Positions 35,946-49,000 of a stretch of DNA of 64,000 nucleotides are shown piece after piece. The stretch comes from Bretschneidera sinensis (taxonomy: Eukaryota; Streptophyta; Magnoliopsida; Brassicales; Akaniaceae). Position 1 is the first letter of the stretch. The number at the start of each line of letters is the position of its first letter. The translations under genes and the position numbers were made by a program. The notes under the pieces were generated by a model. It worked only from the letters and a program-made list of their open reading frames with translations. It made no database searches and was not told where the DNA came from. The stretch is from NCBI GenBank assembly GCA_023935145.1, contig CM043700.1, positions 1,124,001 to 1,188,000 of the forward strand. Direction: 5' to 3'.

Positions 35946-38534
35946 AATTTGTTATAAGATCATGCAACACAAAATAACAAAACTAAATATCACGTTTCTG
36001 CATAAACGAATGACCTTTGTAGATGCATGGTGAATGAGAACGGGCTAATGGGAATCAATTGTATATGATATGACATACTCTCCTAACAAAATCCTGGTTA
36101 AAAATAGAAAATTAATATAAAAAATAACAACAATAAATATTCTACACAAGCGTTTCTTTATTTAAAACGATAATGCTGACGTACCTCAACTTATTCATCT
36201 AAACAAATAATGGAGATTGATAATATAAGAAATCGGTCTCTCAAGATTCTTAAATGTTTTTGACTTGAAATAACTAATAAACCAAAGAGTCTCATTGTGA
36301 TATCGAAAAAAGTTTTTCGTCATGATATCGGCATAAAATTTCGTAACTCATCTGTCGAATTTTATAACTGAGTTTTCACTTTTTTTAACTATATAATTTT
36401 GGTAAGATAATCATGGAATAAATTATGTGAGTTCATTTAATTATAAAATAATTTCTGACGAATTTTATCTCTCTAAAATTCAAGTTTTCTAAAAAATCTT
36501 TCTCTCCCTAAACTTATGAATCTTCTATCTCTCTAAACTCATCAATATGTCTCTTTTTAAACCGAAATCTTTATAACAAAATTCACAATCGACTACCAAT
36601 TGACAATCGATTATATGTCTATTTGCCAATCGATAGGTAATTTGAACCAAAAAATATTCATTGTTTGTTAATTGATGTTAAAGTGATTTCAAATAAAAAT
36701 AATTAAATTTAAATTAAAAAAAACTTTCAATGTTGTGGTAATGTAAAGTCTCAATCAATTTACCGTGTAAATCAATAAGGAAAATAATATGTGTCACCCA
36801 AACATAAAGATTAACGGTGAGTTAATATGCTGGATTTGTTTGTGAATTTCCACATGGTGTGGATGCTCTCGGAGATTGATTGTTATACATAATGGATGAA
36901 CGTACGTAGAATCTTGATTTTGAATTTGTATTGATCAAGAATGTTTGAATTAGAGTTATGGGTTTGTGGGAAAATCAGGGTTTATGCGGTTAATATGGTT
37001 TATGGAAGGATTTTAGTGTTTGGGAAAATTTTGGTTGAGAATTTGTTAGAGAAATTTTGCAGATAGTTTTCGTGTCTCCACAGTTTTTCTCCCAGTGAAA
37101 TTGGTGTGCCTTTGGTTATGAGTTAAATGCGATATATACAGGAGTTTAGAGAACTAAGGTTTTGTCTATAAATGATGGCTAGGTAATATCATTTTTGTAT
37201 ATATTAAAAGAAACCTTTAGTATTATTCTATCCACTGTTTTAATATTCCGTTTGATGTCATGTCAAAGGGCGCTTTTGAAACAAAATTACAACGTGCATG
37301 CAATAAAAATATAAAATGATTTTCCAAATGAATGGAGTAGGAAAATATAAATTATATAATCGTACTACTCGGATACTATTTAGTACAATTAAAATTAAGA
37401 AAACCCGTTTGCATAATAAAATAATAATTTAAGCAGAACCGCGTGGTTTTTAAACAAAAGAGTAAGATGACTGCTCGTGAAGATTGACTATTAGCTTTAC
37501 CTTCCCTTCCCTCATTTGAATTTCGCTCCTATTTATTGCCTTTCACGTGTCCCTTCCAGCTGCTCTGGGATCTCCATTTTCAACTTCTTTCTCTGTATTT
37601 CGGGGCATGGTAGATTTTGCATGAGCGGGATATATAGAAGAAATCTAGCAAATCCTAAATTGCTTTTCAGCCATTAATGTAAGTTTTCTTCTCTCATTCT
37701 CGACGTATAGATCCATTGTTATAATTAAAATCAAATCCTAGAATATAAGCATTTCTATATCACTTAAGTAATTTTTCAGCAAATATATTGTAATTTATAG
37801 TGTAAATTAAGATTCAGTCTCTCTATATATTATTCTTTAGATGAATTTATTTTAATTTTTTTTTTAATGATAAAATAGTACAGTATCAGTTTATATATAT
37901 TATATTAAATTTATTTTTCTAAACAGATAAAAAAACAAATCATTCATATCCAATCTTAAGAATTTACAAAAAAAAAAAGAAAACTTATTAACTTGATCAT
38001 TCACGAATATAAAAATTTAAATCAATAACTTTGTAATTATTCAATAAAATCCATGTTGTTTCACCCATCATTTCACCATGCTGCAATGGTTGAAGCTTTC
38101 ATTTATTAGAGCCCAAGAAAAGATTTCTTTTTTATTTCTCTTTTTTTTCCGTCGTACGTTTAATTGTAGCTTTCTGGTATTTCCATCTAACATTGTCTGG
38201 CACTGTGAGGAGCAGACTACACAGATTTTTTTCCCCTTTAAAATAAGAAAAGTCAACTAAAGGAAATGCCAACAATTATTCAAGGAATAAAAAATGGTAA
38301 ATTCATTTCATCACATATCATTACAACCTTTGATGAATAAAGGGTATAATTAAAATTTGAAGATAATTTAAATTCTTTGGTCAATTTAGGATTAAGGAAA
38401 TAAACCCCTTTGCATTCAAGGGGGACTACTTTTTTATTTTTTTTTTTATTTTTTATAATATGACCACATTGGGTAAATCATGATTTCTTTTCTTGTTGAT
38501 GTCAAGCAGAAGTTCAAGGCTTCATTAAGCAAGC

Positions 38535-39545
38535 ATGCAAAGCCCTTCAGAGAAGATACCAGGTGTCTATACTTACATTGCTCAATGGCCAATTTACTCC
38601 TTAGCTTGGTCTGTTCGCCATGACAAAAAATCTCGCCTAGCCATTGGCAGTTTTCTTGAAGATTATAGTAACAAGGTCGAACTTGTTCAATTCAATCTTG
38701 ACACATCCGATTTCACCACCGATAATCGCTTGATTTTTGACCACCCTTATGCACCCACAAACCTCATGTTCTTCCCCTCCGAGGACAACACAAATCCTGA
38801 TCTAATTGCTACTTCTGGTGACTACTTGCGTTTATGGGAAATCCACGAGGATCACATTAAGCTTAAGGCTCTTTTAAATGGGAACACGAGCAGTGAATTC
38901 AATTCGGCTATAACTTCATTTGATTGGGCACATTTTGACACGACACGAGTGGCCACGGCTAGCGTGGACACCACGTGCACCATCTGGGATGTAGAAAGGG
39001 AAATTGTAGACACCCAATTAGTTGCACACGATAAAGAAGTGTACGACGTTTCATGGGGCGGATTCAATGTTTTCGCTTCGGTATCCGGGGATGGTTCTGT
39101 TAGAGTATTTGATTTAAGGGACAAAGAGAGATCAACAATAATTTATGAAAATCCTGTTCAAGAATGTCCACTGTTAAGGGTTGAATGGAACAAAGCTGAT
39201 TCAAAGTTCATCGCCACGGTAAGTATGGACAGCAATAAGGTTGTAATTTTGGACATTCGCTATCCAACAAGCCCTTTGATGGAGCTATGTAAGCATAAGG
39301 GGAGTGTAAATGCTGTATCATGGGCTCCATTTATCGGACGACGGTTATGCTCTGTTGGTGATGATTCAAGGGCTCTGATATGGGATGTGGTGCAGACCGG
39401 TTTTTCATCAGAAAATGGGGGCGATGTGGAACCAGAGATGTGGTATGGATCACCGGCTGAGATCAACTATGCACGTTGGTCCCCAGTGGAGTTGGACTGG
39501 CTTGCTATTGCTTTCTTGAATAAGTTACAGCTCTTGAAGGTCTAA
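38535..39545 (+). CDS. WD40-repeat protein of the TTG1/LWD (AN11) family
   Basis: A single uninterrupted frame of 336 residues, close to TTG1 and LWD1 (about 340-346). The N-terminus has YTYIAQWPIYSLAWS and LAIGSFLEDYSNKVELVQF. WD repeats follow, with LIATSGDYLRLWEI, ITSFDW, TTCTIWDVEREIVDTQL, VAHDKEVYDVSWGG, SVSGDGSVRVFDLRDK, STIIYENP, MDSNKVVILDIRYP, GDDSRALIWDV and the C-terminal WLAIAFLNKLQLLKV. Family members scaffold MYB-bHLH complexes (trichomes, anthocyanin) or act in the circadian clock. DKEVYDVSWGG and IWDVERE look closer to LWD, GSFLEDY to TTG1, and many positions differ from both, so it may be a diverged paralogue. No intron interrupts the coding part. The ATG at 38535 gives the expected N-terminal length. 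Confidence 0.9.
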   Translation: MQSPSEKIPGVYTYIAQWPIYSLAWSVRHDKKSRLAIGSFLEDYSNKVELVQFNLDTSDFTTDNRLIFDHPYAPTNLMFFPSEDNTNPDLIATSGDYLRLWEIHEDHIKLKALLNGNTSSEFNSAITSFDWAHFDTTRVATASVDTTCTIWDVEREIVDTQLVAHDKEVYDVSWGGFNVFASVSGDGSVRVFDLRDKERSTIIYENPVQECPLLRVEWNKADSKFIATVSMDSNKVVILDIRYPTSPLMELCKHKGSVNAVSWAPFIGRRLCSVGDDSRALIWDVVQTGFSSENGGDVEPEMWYGSPAEINYARWSPVELDWLAIAFLNKLQLLKV

Positions 39546-42500
39546 ATGGTATTTTAGGGTAAAGGGTACTGCACTACAAATTAGTTAATTGGAAGTACTG
39601 AGAATTAAAAGGCTTGCGACTATGAGTAAGTTCAAAAAATGTCATCTTCAATTTTTTATTTAGTTATTAATGCATGTGTTTGTTCTTATTGTTATTCTCG
39701 GTATTTTTCTATGACAATCGAGTCAAAATTAAGTAGATTCAGTCGAATATAATGCGTCGTAATTGCCTTAAGCTTTGTATGAAAAACAATTTGAATAGAA
39801 GAACAATTTCTTAGTCATTGTATATAAAGAAACAATTTGGATAGAGAAGATTAATTCTCTGAGTCTAGGAACAATTTGAACAGAAAAAACCATATTTCAA
39901 TGTTGTTGCATTTTTTTTTGCTATTTTCTAGTTGATTATACAAAGTTTTGCACATAATATTTATGTGTCGTTTAAAAGTTAGAAAGAGAAAATTGAATCA
40001 CTCGAGACAAATTTGACTAAACAGTCAAACTCAGGAGACTTATTTAATCAAATTGAAACTGTGAAAACCAATTTGATTAAAAGATCAAATTTTGGGGATT
40101 TCTATGACCAAATTAAAACTTTTGGAAATAATTTAACCAAAGAATCAAATTATGGGGATCAATGATAGCATTTAGCTTACTAGTTATATTTCATCGATAT
40201 GTATATTACTATATAATAAAATCATAATAATGAAATGAGATAGAATCGTATAGTGTCGAAAATAACATATCTATGGTATAAGTTGGGTTGTCTAATGGTT
40301 ATGAAAACCTAAGAAGGGTGAATTACTTTTTAAATAAATTTAAACCTTTTGCAAAAACGTTTTATAAAACCTTCTTATGGCAAAGCTCAAACTAACCAAA
40401 GTTAGGCACAAGAAAACAAAAATTGTAAACACTTAAAGCATACAAAGCAGGCACAATAATAGATGTGGAATTAAAACAAGTATTGTGCAAGTAAATAAAG
40501 AGTGTAAAGTCAGAGAAATGAGTGTTAAATATGCAAATATTCGACCCTACTTCCACTTTGCATGAAGCTCCACAATAACCAACATGATTACAGTTAGTTG
40601 GCTTTCACACAGCCCCAACAAGAAACAATTTGGTGTTTTAATGAGTTCACGCCAAGCTTAGTATTTAAGATCACACCAAACTTTTCTTGATTTTTATAGC
40701 TCACTCAAAACTTTACTACGAGTGTTAACAGAAATATTAATTTGACAGTTCTAATTATCCTCTCAAGGATTGATATCCAAATGAAAAGTGTAGATAGATT
40801 TAAATATGCAAATTCTAGCTCAGTATAACTCTTTGTTAAAGAATATGAGTAAGTTTAGATCAAATAAGATTTAAGATCTACTTCTCTAGATTTGGTGTTC
40901 TATCAAATTTATATCTATAACCATTGAGAAATAAAACCGTTGGATGTTACAAATAGTCATTCTAAATTAAAAGCTCTTAAACAAGTGTTAGTTTTAAAAA
41001 AATATAATCGTTCGAAGCTTTGCATCAATGAACTCGAATGATCATATCAATCTAACAAGGGTTTTAAGCTCAGATAAAGACAGTTTGATTGGCGCAATTT
41101 TGGTAATAAAAAAGTCCCAAAAGGTACTAAAAAACGGCATCGATGCTTAATAGAAGTTGTGTTGGCTCAAATGAAGTACAAATGACTTTTCTTTGTTTAG
41201 AGATTAACCTTTTGATGAAGCTCTGAATCTTCAATTTAAGATTGCTCCAAGGTTAGTCTTCATGAAGATGTTCTTCTCTTCTCTTCTTGATCTTCCAGTT
41301 TGAGTGGCTTCAGTTTGATACAGGCTTCATGACTTCTTCCTTTTATCCTTCTTGAATTGTTAAATATGTTAAAGTGGTTGCTTCATAAGAGGAGCAAGAT
41401 GATCTTCTCAACTTTTTCTTTAAGCTGTTAATCTTCCAATGTGGATTGCTTTAATGGATCCAAGATTTGATCACCTATCTCTGGACAATGTTTCATGTGT
41501 TAGATAAACTTGAAACATTTGACATGAAAGCACTAGTGCGGTATAGTCATAGTCAACAAGTTAATAATTAAGAATAGATCAAAGGGAAAATTTGTTCCCT
41601 AAACTTAAAAGGATATTACAGTTTGGTCTCCAAACAAAAAAAAAAAAAATCTCAATGTCAAGTTGATTTCTCATCAATTTGACTTTTTGACCAATTTTAT
41701 CTTACGAGATATAAATTCAAGTGAACATAAACGAAAGTACATACTGATACCAAGATGGATTATGAGACACATTTGAAGTTTAATTGTAAAAAAAAAATAT
41801 ATATATATGATGTATATTTCCATTATCAAGATGTCGAGTTTTGAACCATTTTATCTTTATATTTTTCTATTATTTTCAATTATGATATTAAAAAAATCAA
41901 TCAAAAGTTTTTCTTTTTCACATCGTGTCTTATTTCCTGTAATAACCACGGCAAACACTAATCGACACGATCACCGTGACGCTATGACACAATAGACCAT
42001 AACCATTGTCGCACAAAAAAGCCAAAACTGAAACTGAGCGAAAAATTACTCGGATTGATTCTTTACTCTTATTTTATTTTCTTGATTTATTGCTGGCTCC
42101 ACATCAGAGAAGAGAATCAGAAAATTTGAGATGCTTGACATCTCGTAAGCAGAGGAGTACAATTGTATTGAGGCTTAATCTTGTCAAGGTCTTATTGTGT
42201 ATAATAAATGTTAACTTCCTCGCTGTTGACCATGTGTGAGGCAAGCTTTATATCTGTCTATCTATAGTATCGTTACTGTCGAAGAAATGTCTCTTAATAC
42301 GGGACAACCACGTGGGAACACTGTCGAGACCACCAACACGCCATCCAACTGGCCAACGTAAGGTGAAATTTTGATTCTCAAGTTGCTGCTGTTACTATGG
42401 ATGGATACAAGTACACTAGCAGGAGGCTATGGATGTCTACTCATTTGGAAGCGAATATCTCATTTTCGGGAGAAGAAAGCCAAGCTCATAGATATTTTAA

Positions 42501-43059
42501 TTAATTAATCTAAAAAAATATTATTTTAATAAAAATAATAATATTAAAATTAAATGAAAATTAAAAATTTTTATACTAAAATTCATAATTTAATTAAAGA
42601 CCCAAATGATATGCGCGAATGTAATTTCTCTTAAATATATCATATTTGAGCATTTGCATTTCGAATCAAAAATAAGAATTTCATAATTAATAACAAAATT
42701 TTCAAACTCGACTCGGTTAGATATTTCTCATTTTGTTATTTTATGAAACGAAAATATATGCCTTATAAGATTATGCAAAACAAATGAACAATTAAAATAA
42801 TAAAACAGCAAAATGCGGTGGATTTAAAGTTTTTATTAGTAAAAGAAATATGATTTTGCAGGGAAAAGAAAATGAAATAAAAGTTCCAATTGTTATTGCC
42901 ACGGTGGCATGGCCTGACTGTCGAGGTATAATTTACTGTACAAAGAACCGAACCCCCTTTCTACTTTAGCTGTTTTTCTTATATCTCTACTTCCTTTCCC
43001 CCTTTTGTTAGCGAAGAAGAGAATTCGATCGCTAGTTAATCAAGCTTTTCTTTCTAAAA
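39546..43059. other. Intergenic region between the WD40 and VPS55 genes
   Basis: 3' UTR of the WD40 gene, then AT-rich DNA. Short diverged direct repeats with the theme ATTTGATTAAA...TCAAATT...GGGGAT occur at about 40000-40165. From about 40290 to 41540 the sequence looks like a decayed LTR-type repeat (an AAGAAGGGTGAATTA start), but I found no matching partner. The last few hundred bases, with pyrimidine-rich DNA at 42950-43050, should be the VPS55 promoter and leader. Confidence 0.45.
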
Positions 43060-46000
43060 ATGGCGATGACTATTGAAGGTATAGATTTTTAATTTCTATG
43101 GTTATTTTTTTTTTATTTCAATTACAGTTTCTCGGTATATCCAATGAATTTTTGTTGCTGTTATTTCCTATGAAAACCTCGTCATGCATTTTTCGTTTAC
43201 AATCAGTACAAGTGAAAAATTAAGAAAAATTTATACTATTAAATTTAAGGGTTTAAGCTACTGCACAAGAATTGAATTTGGGGTTTTATCTTGAATTGAT
43301 TTTATTTGATAGTACTTCGCTTTTGGAATTCTAAACAGGGTTTACATTAGATAGGTTTTTTTTTTAAGCAACCAGTTATTATTTTTATTGATTATGGTAG
43401 GAAGAGAGTCACGTATATGAATCCTTAACTTGCAAAAATACACGCGAATCATAAATAACAAAAATGCTTATTTAATTTAATTTTCCTTGATTGTTAGGCG
43501 ATAGCACCCAACAATATAGTAATAATCATCCTCTTGGACAATTACATGAATGCTTAGAAGAAATGATCTGAGGATAAAGTTGTTAATCAAATCGTTTTTT
43601 GTGTGCTTAATGTGCCTTTTCTGGTTTCTGTATGTTAATGCTTGGGATTGCACTTAGGATATACTTTTGGCAATATTTTTAACTGTCTTTGGTACTAATT
43701 AATATCTGTTTTGGTGATAATTAATATCAATTTTGGTGCATTGCTGCTCTGGGTTGTCTCGTCCTTCTTGTCCTCCGAAGTGTAAGTTGGTGACTTTAAG
43801 TTGGTAGTTTTGGTTATGTTGTGATTCTTATTGAAAAATGGATTTTAATATGATTTTTTTGCTGATACGCAGGCTTGCTGGGCTTGCGTTCATGTTTTCA
43901 GCCAGCATACTGCTACAGATCCTGGTATGTTTTCATCAACAGGGTAGTCATATGCCTGTTTCTGAATTGCATTGTTGTTTATGGTTTAGGTACTCTTGTA
44001 TTGTTATTATGAAGTTTCTTGTCATATGATGCATGTTACACCCGAATTCCGATTGAATTTCTGTGTCATGTCCTTTAACCGTTTTAGAGTTGGTTAATTA
44101 ATCATAGAGACAATTAACGTTCTGGTGGATGGTTCATGGTGAATGATATGCTGGACATCACAGTTCTGTTTTCCGGGTGAGGTTTGGTCCTTTTAGAAAG
44201 CAAATCATTTAAATCCCAACAATGAAATAAATTATAGGGGATAAAGGAAACTATATGAAAGTTCTGAACAAATATGGTTTAAATGCGAGGATACCCCCAT
44301 ATTAAAATGTCAACATTGCATTGCTCACCAGATGTGTGCCCTGCACAAGGAAGCAGCTGGGGCAAAAACTTCCTCAGGCATGTTTTCTTAAGCTTGTTTA
44401 GATTCTTGGTTATTGCGTTAGGCTGTGACTATTTTTGTAATATGAACCTTCATTCTTACCCAAGGAAATAAATTTGGAAGAAAAAATTGTTGGGTAAGTT
44501 TGCAAATAATTCAACCATTTTTTATCAGTAAAGACACCTTCGTATAAATGGTGCCAAGGGGTGCTAACCCATGTACAAAGAGTTCAACTACATCTAAAAA
44601 AGTCTTAAGAATTGCCCAAACTCATATTCATTTACAAAATAATTGTTGTTGAACCAAAAATTTGAAGTATTAAGCCATTTATTCTTAATACATTCAACGG
44701 ACTCTTATTGCCATCAAAAGACCTTCTATTCCTCTCACTCCAAACCAACCCTAAAGGAACAGAAGGAATAAAAACTATTAACTTTCTTCTTTCTTTAGAT
44801 CTTCTAATACCCGACCAATCCCTCAACTCTTCTACCACCGGCACGGGCATGCACCCAACTAACCCTCACCATTGAAATTGCCAAATTTTAAATCCTTCTA
44901 GTTCAACAGCAATGCAATAAGTGTCTGTTTGGTTCACGGACAGGATTATAGTGATATAGGATTACAAATGATTATAGTGGGATGGGATTACAAAGGATTA
45001 AAATGAGACTATTTTAATCCTATGTTTGGTTTATAGGATTGATTAATTGGTATTAAAGTAGGATAATAAATCAAAATGAGTACACTACCCCTTTACTATT
45101 CATCATACCCAACCAACTCTATTATGTCTCCAAACCCGTATTCGAAACCACCATCAAAACCACCCTTCAGAACCACCAACCAAATCATTCCCAGTTTTCC
45201 CAAACCGTATCAATCTTGTTCTTTCTCCTCCCTCTCTACCTTTGCAACCTGTAAAATTTACATACCACATTTCAACACAAAACCACACTTCAAAACACAC
45301 CCTGCAAAAATCAACACAATTTTAGAACATTGAAGCACAAAATCGCACAACCATAAGTCTATTTCTCTCTCATCCCTCTCTCTCTCTCTCCACCACATTT
45401 CAAAACACTAAAACAAACCCAAGTTCGTTCATGCAACCATGAACCAAGCGATGGCGGCGTGGAGGAAGAGAGAGTCACACGGTGGTGGCATAGAGGAGAG
45501 ATGAGTCACACAGAGGTGGCACGAAGGAGGAGAGATGGTGCAGATCTGAGGAGGAGGAGGAACTGACGGGGTAAAATAGTTCGAGACAAAAAAAATTAAT
45601 CCCATCTGGTGGGATTGGTTCTGTCCCATTGGGGGGTGGAACAAATTCTAGGATTAGGACTAGTTTTGTCCTACTTTATTCCCAAGTGAACAGTGAATCC
45701 CTCAAACCAAATATGGGATTAACTGTTCATTTAGGATTAAAATAATTTATCCCACTTTTATCCCCCAACCAAACGGACCATAAGAGGTGATGTTTAGGTT
45801 CGCTCCTTATAAATAAAAAAACTTATTGACAAGGGACTTACCCCTCTTTTGTCTATTATCGGTTGTCAATATTATTTCCCAAGTAACTTCCCAAACCATT
45901 TTCGGTCTACAAGTCTTCCAAATAAGCTTCCAAGGGAAGTGTGCTCTTCCCTTCTCCATCGGGTTCTCAGAGAAGGCCTTATAGAAAGATTGCACATCAC

Positions 46001-49000
46001 ATTTCCTGTTAGGCATACAGTCCACTTCACACTATCCTTCCTAGTCAAATTCACTTTCCCACCACAAATCAAGCCAAAGAAGTTCTCGAGCTCTTCTAAT
46101 TCCCAATCATGTGCATTGTGGGTAAAAGCAACATTACTATTCACTTCTATCTCACTCGGCATCACCAATGATCCAATCAAGGCATTTTATCCCTAACCAT
46201 AGCATAAAGACCTAGAAATCAAGATTTCAAGGAATAATCCCCACATCAAAGGTCATACCAAAACCAACTAAAGTCACCATTCCCGACATCAAAGAGCACG
46301 TGAGGAAAGAAGTAACTCCAATCCTTTCTAATCCACCTCCATACCCCCCACCGATTAACCATTCCTTCTCCAAACAGCCAACCATTATGTCCCAAATAGA
46401 GCTGATCAAAGTCGGACTTACACTAAATTCTAGGCTGTGTAGATATGGGTTGGGCTAGCCCGGCCCAGAAATTTGGGCCTTAATTTTTGTCAAAGCTTGG
46501 CCCCAATAAGTTAGGCCAAGCATAGGCCCGAATTTCCATTTCTCAACTCTAAGTTAGCCTAAAATACGATATTGTGCGCAAAGAATTAAAAAAAAAATTC
46601 TTTCTCTAAGTTATTGCGTTTTCACTAATTTTTTCGTAGCATGGAATGTTGTAGTAAAACAATCTTAACACTAACATCACACATTAGATGAAATATATAT
46701 TATTTAATATATAAATAATTAAATATATTAAATGTAATATATTTAAGTGGGTTAGGCCGAACCACCTTGTTTTTTAATTTCTCAAGCTTGACATGTTTTT
46801 TAAATTGGGCCTAAATTTTTGCCCAAGACCGGTCCATTGATCAATTTTTCTTATCCAAGCCAGCAGAAACTACAATTTGGGCCAAGCTGGCCTGGCAGGT
46901 AAGCGGATCGATGATCAACTTTAGTCCCAAACTATACCGATAGAGAATTATAGTCTTCTATTTGATGGTTTTGAATTATATTCATTATGGATTTTCTTTA
47001 TTAGATTTTCTTTTGGAAATTATTAATTAGTAGGGATTTCTTTATCAGGGTTTTGGTTTATTTCCTTTTACATTTGAGATTGTGCCTATATAAGCACCTT
47101 TGTTATATTGGGATTGCTTAGTGCATTGATAATAAAGTTTTGGACTTAACTTATTTTCCTCACCCTCATTTTGTCTCTTCTCCCTATTCTTCTTGTTCTC
47201 TATTCTTTCTCTTTTTCTTCTCTTCTCTTCATGTCTTTTCATTTCTCCTTTATTTTTCTCAAATCTCCCTTATTTCTACTCTTCTACTCTTCCGCTTTTC
47301 TCTTAATCTATTTCGTCGTCTTGGATTATCTGTCTTACATCAATTGGTATCCGAGCCGATTTGATCCACCATCCTCACCGACATCAAATTTCCATGCAAA
47401 ACCATAAAATTTAATACAAAAATAGAAAAAGAAAAAGGAAATCATTGCATGCAAATTAGATTTCCTTTCACTGCGGACCACTTGATGACACCGTCACGTC
47501 CATCAAATTCAGAGGCCGCCAAATAGTCTTCCCATGAAAACCCCCACCACTTGTTTCTTCCTCACGCGCCACTTGTTGTCTTGCGGAACGACACTACTAG
47601 GTCCAACAAGTTCAGAGGTCGCCCGATAGTCTTCCCATTAAATCTCCCCCGCTAGTTATCTCTTCCTCACATGCCACTTGTTGTCTTGCTGAGTCTGTCG
47701 ATGATGTACCACTTTCCCAATGTTTTTAAATGCTAAATTATGAATTTATTCACTATACTTTAGGGGTGAGATTATTTTACTCTTTATACTTCCAATTGCT
47801 TCAATTTAATATTAACTTTCAAAATCAACCAAATCACTCCATTCCATAAATTCTGTTCAAGCACTTAACGAATATCCACATAAACGCCATGTAGGACAAC
47901 AAATACGTAAGTTCTTCATCCCATCTGCTTTGGGTTTTAGATTATTTTCAATGACTTGACAGAATTTCCATTATAATGGAGTGATTTAGTTGATGAAGCA
48001 TAGTAAGTAAAACAATCTCACCTCCAAAGTACAGGAATAAATTCATAATTTGTCCCTTTTTGGACCATACCAACGTCATTAACAGAATCGCCCGCCATCA
48101 ATTTGCTAGTCCTCAAAGCATTGCTGCATCCCTCCACCATATCCAGTGTCACGCGCACCAAGCACCAGCTTTACATTTCCTTCCTTTGCAAGCTGAGCCA
48201 AGCCATGAACTGAACCATGCTATTGACCAGTGTCGAACAGCCGTTGACTTTTACAGCCGAGTTGACCAGACTGTTTCTGAAACATTTTAAAGCCGATTGT
48301 GAGCCACTTTTATTGTTCTGCTTCGGTGAGTTATGTTTTTCAATTTTGAAAGCTCGATTAATATTTTGTTTGGGTAGAATTTAGTAAATTGTGTTAGGTC
48401 CATCAATTTTATCACCAAAAAAAGTTAGGTTGCTGCCTCATATTTTGCTATTTGTTACTTGCCCTTTTGATTTGTTTGCCCTAGTCCTACTTCAATAAGG
48501 AAACTAGCTAATATAATAATTCCTAGTCCTACTCCAATAAGGAAACTTTAAATAAAGATATTAAATACTAAAAGGAAACTAGCTACTAAAATATAATAAT
48601 TCCTAAAACTCAAAATACTCATAATATTTCATGATTACAAATTTGTCTCCATACCCTAAATTAAAACCCCTAACTCTATTCTTCCTTTTGTACCCCATCA
48701 AAACTCCTCCAAAAGACCATCATCCATTGGCTTTGAAATCATTCTACTAAACACATCCATACGAAAATAAAGAGGAGAGGTGATAGAAGGTAACCTTTCC
48801 GGAGACCTCTAGAAGCTTGGAAATGACCGCATGGGCATCCATTAAAATGCAAGTGGATCTTTGCTTGCTAAATGGGGTCAAATTGGGCTCCAGAGTTGTT
48901 TTAGGAATATAATTGCAGATTTTTTCGTTCCTTTTTCAAGATGGTTAGCAGTCATCTTTATGAAGCAGATATGTTAAATGACTTTGACAGTCCTCTATTT

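Larger units (their letters stand above)
32724..38534. other. Intergenic region between SPY and the WD40 gene
   Basis: AT-rich DNA with a LINE fragment (33390-33930) and a foldback element (35765-35945), listed separately. The last kilobase should contain the WD40 promoter. A GTAAGT donor at about 37680 and an AG near 38510 could bound a 5' UTR intron, but this is a guess. I see no other gene. Confidence 0.55.

Noticed and set aside
40000..40165. CRISPR-like spaced repeats
   Set aside because: Units are diverged and uneven and the genome is that of a plant; these are ordinary degenerate repeats.
45076..45333. 85-codon plus-strand frame
   Set aside because: Lies inside the Harbinger-like MITE; no transposase or other similarity.
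46438..46910. GGGCTAGCCCGGCCC-rich segment as a TIR transposon
   Set aside because: Words repeat in both directions, but I could not define matching ends or a target duplication, so it is not listed as an element.
47045..47407. Several overlapping frames around 47.1-47.4 kb
   Set aside because: They arise from the pyrimidine-rich tract of the LTR; composition is biased and no domain is present.
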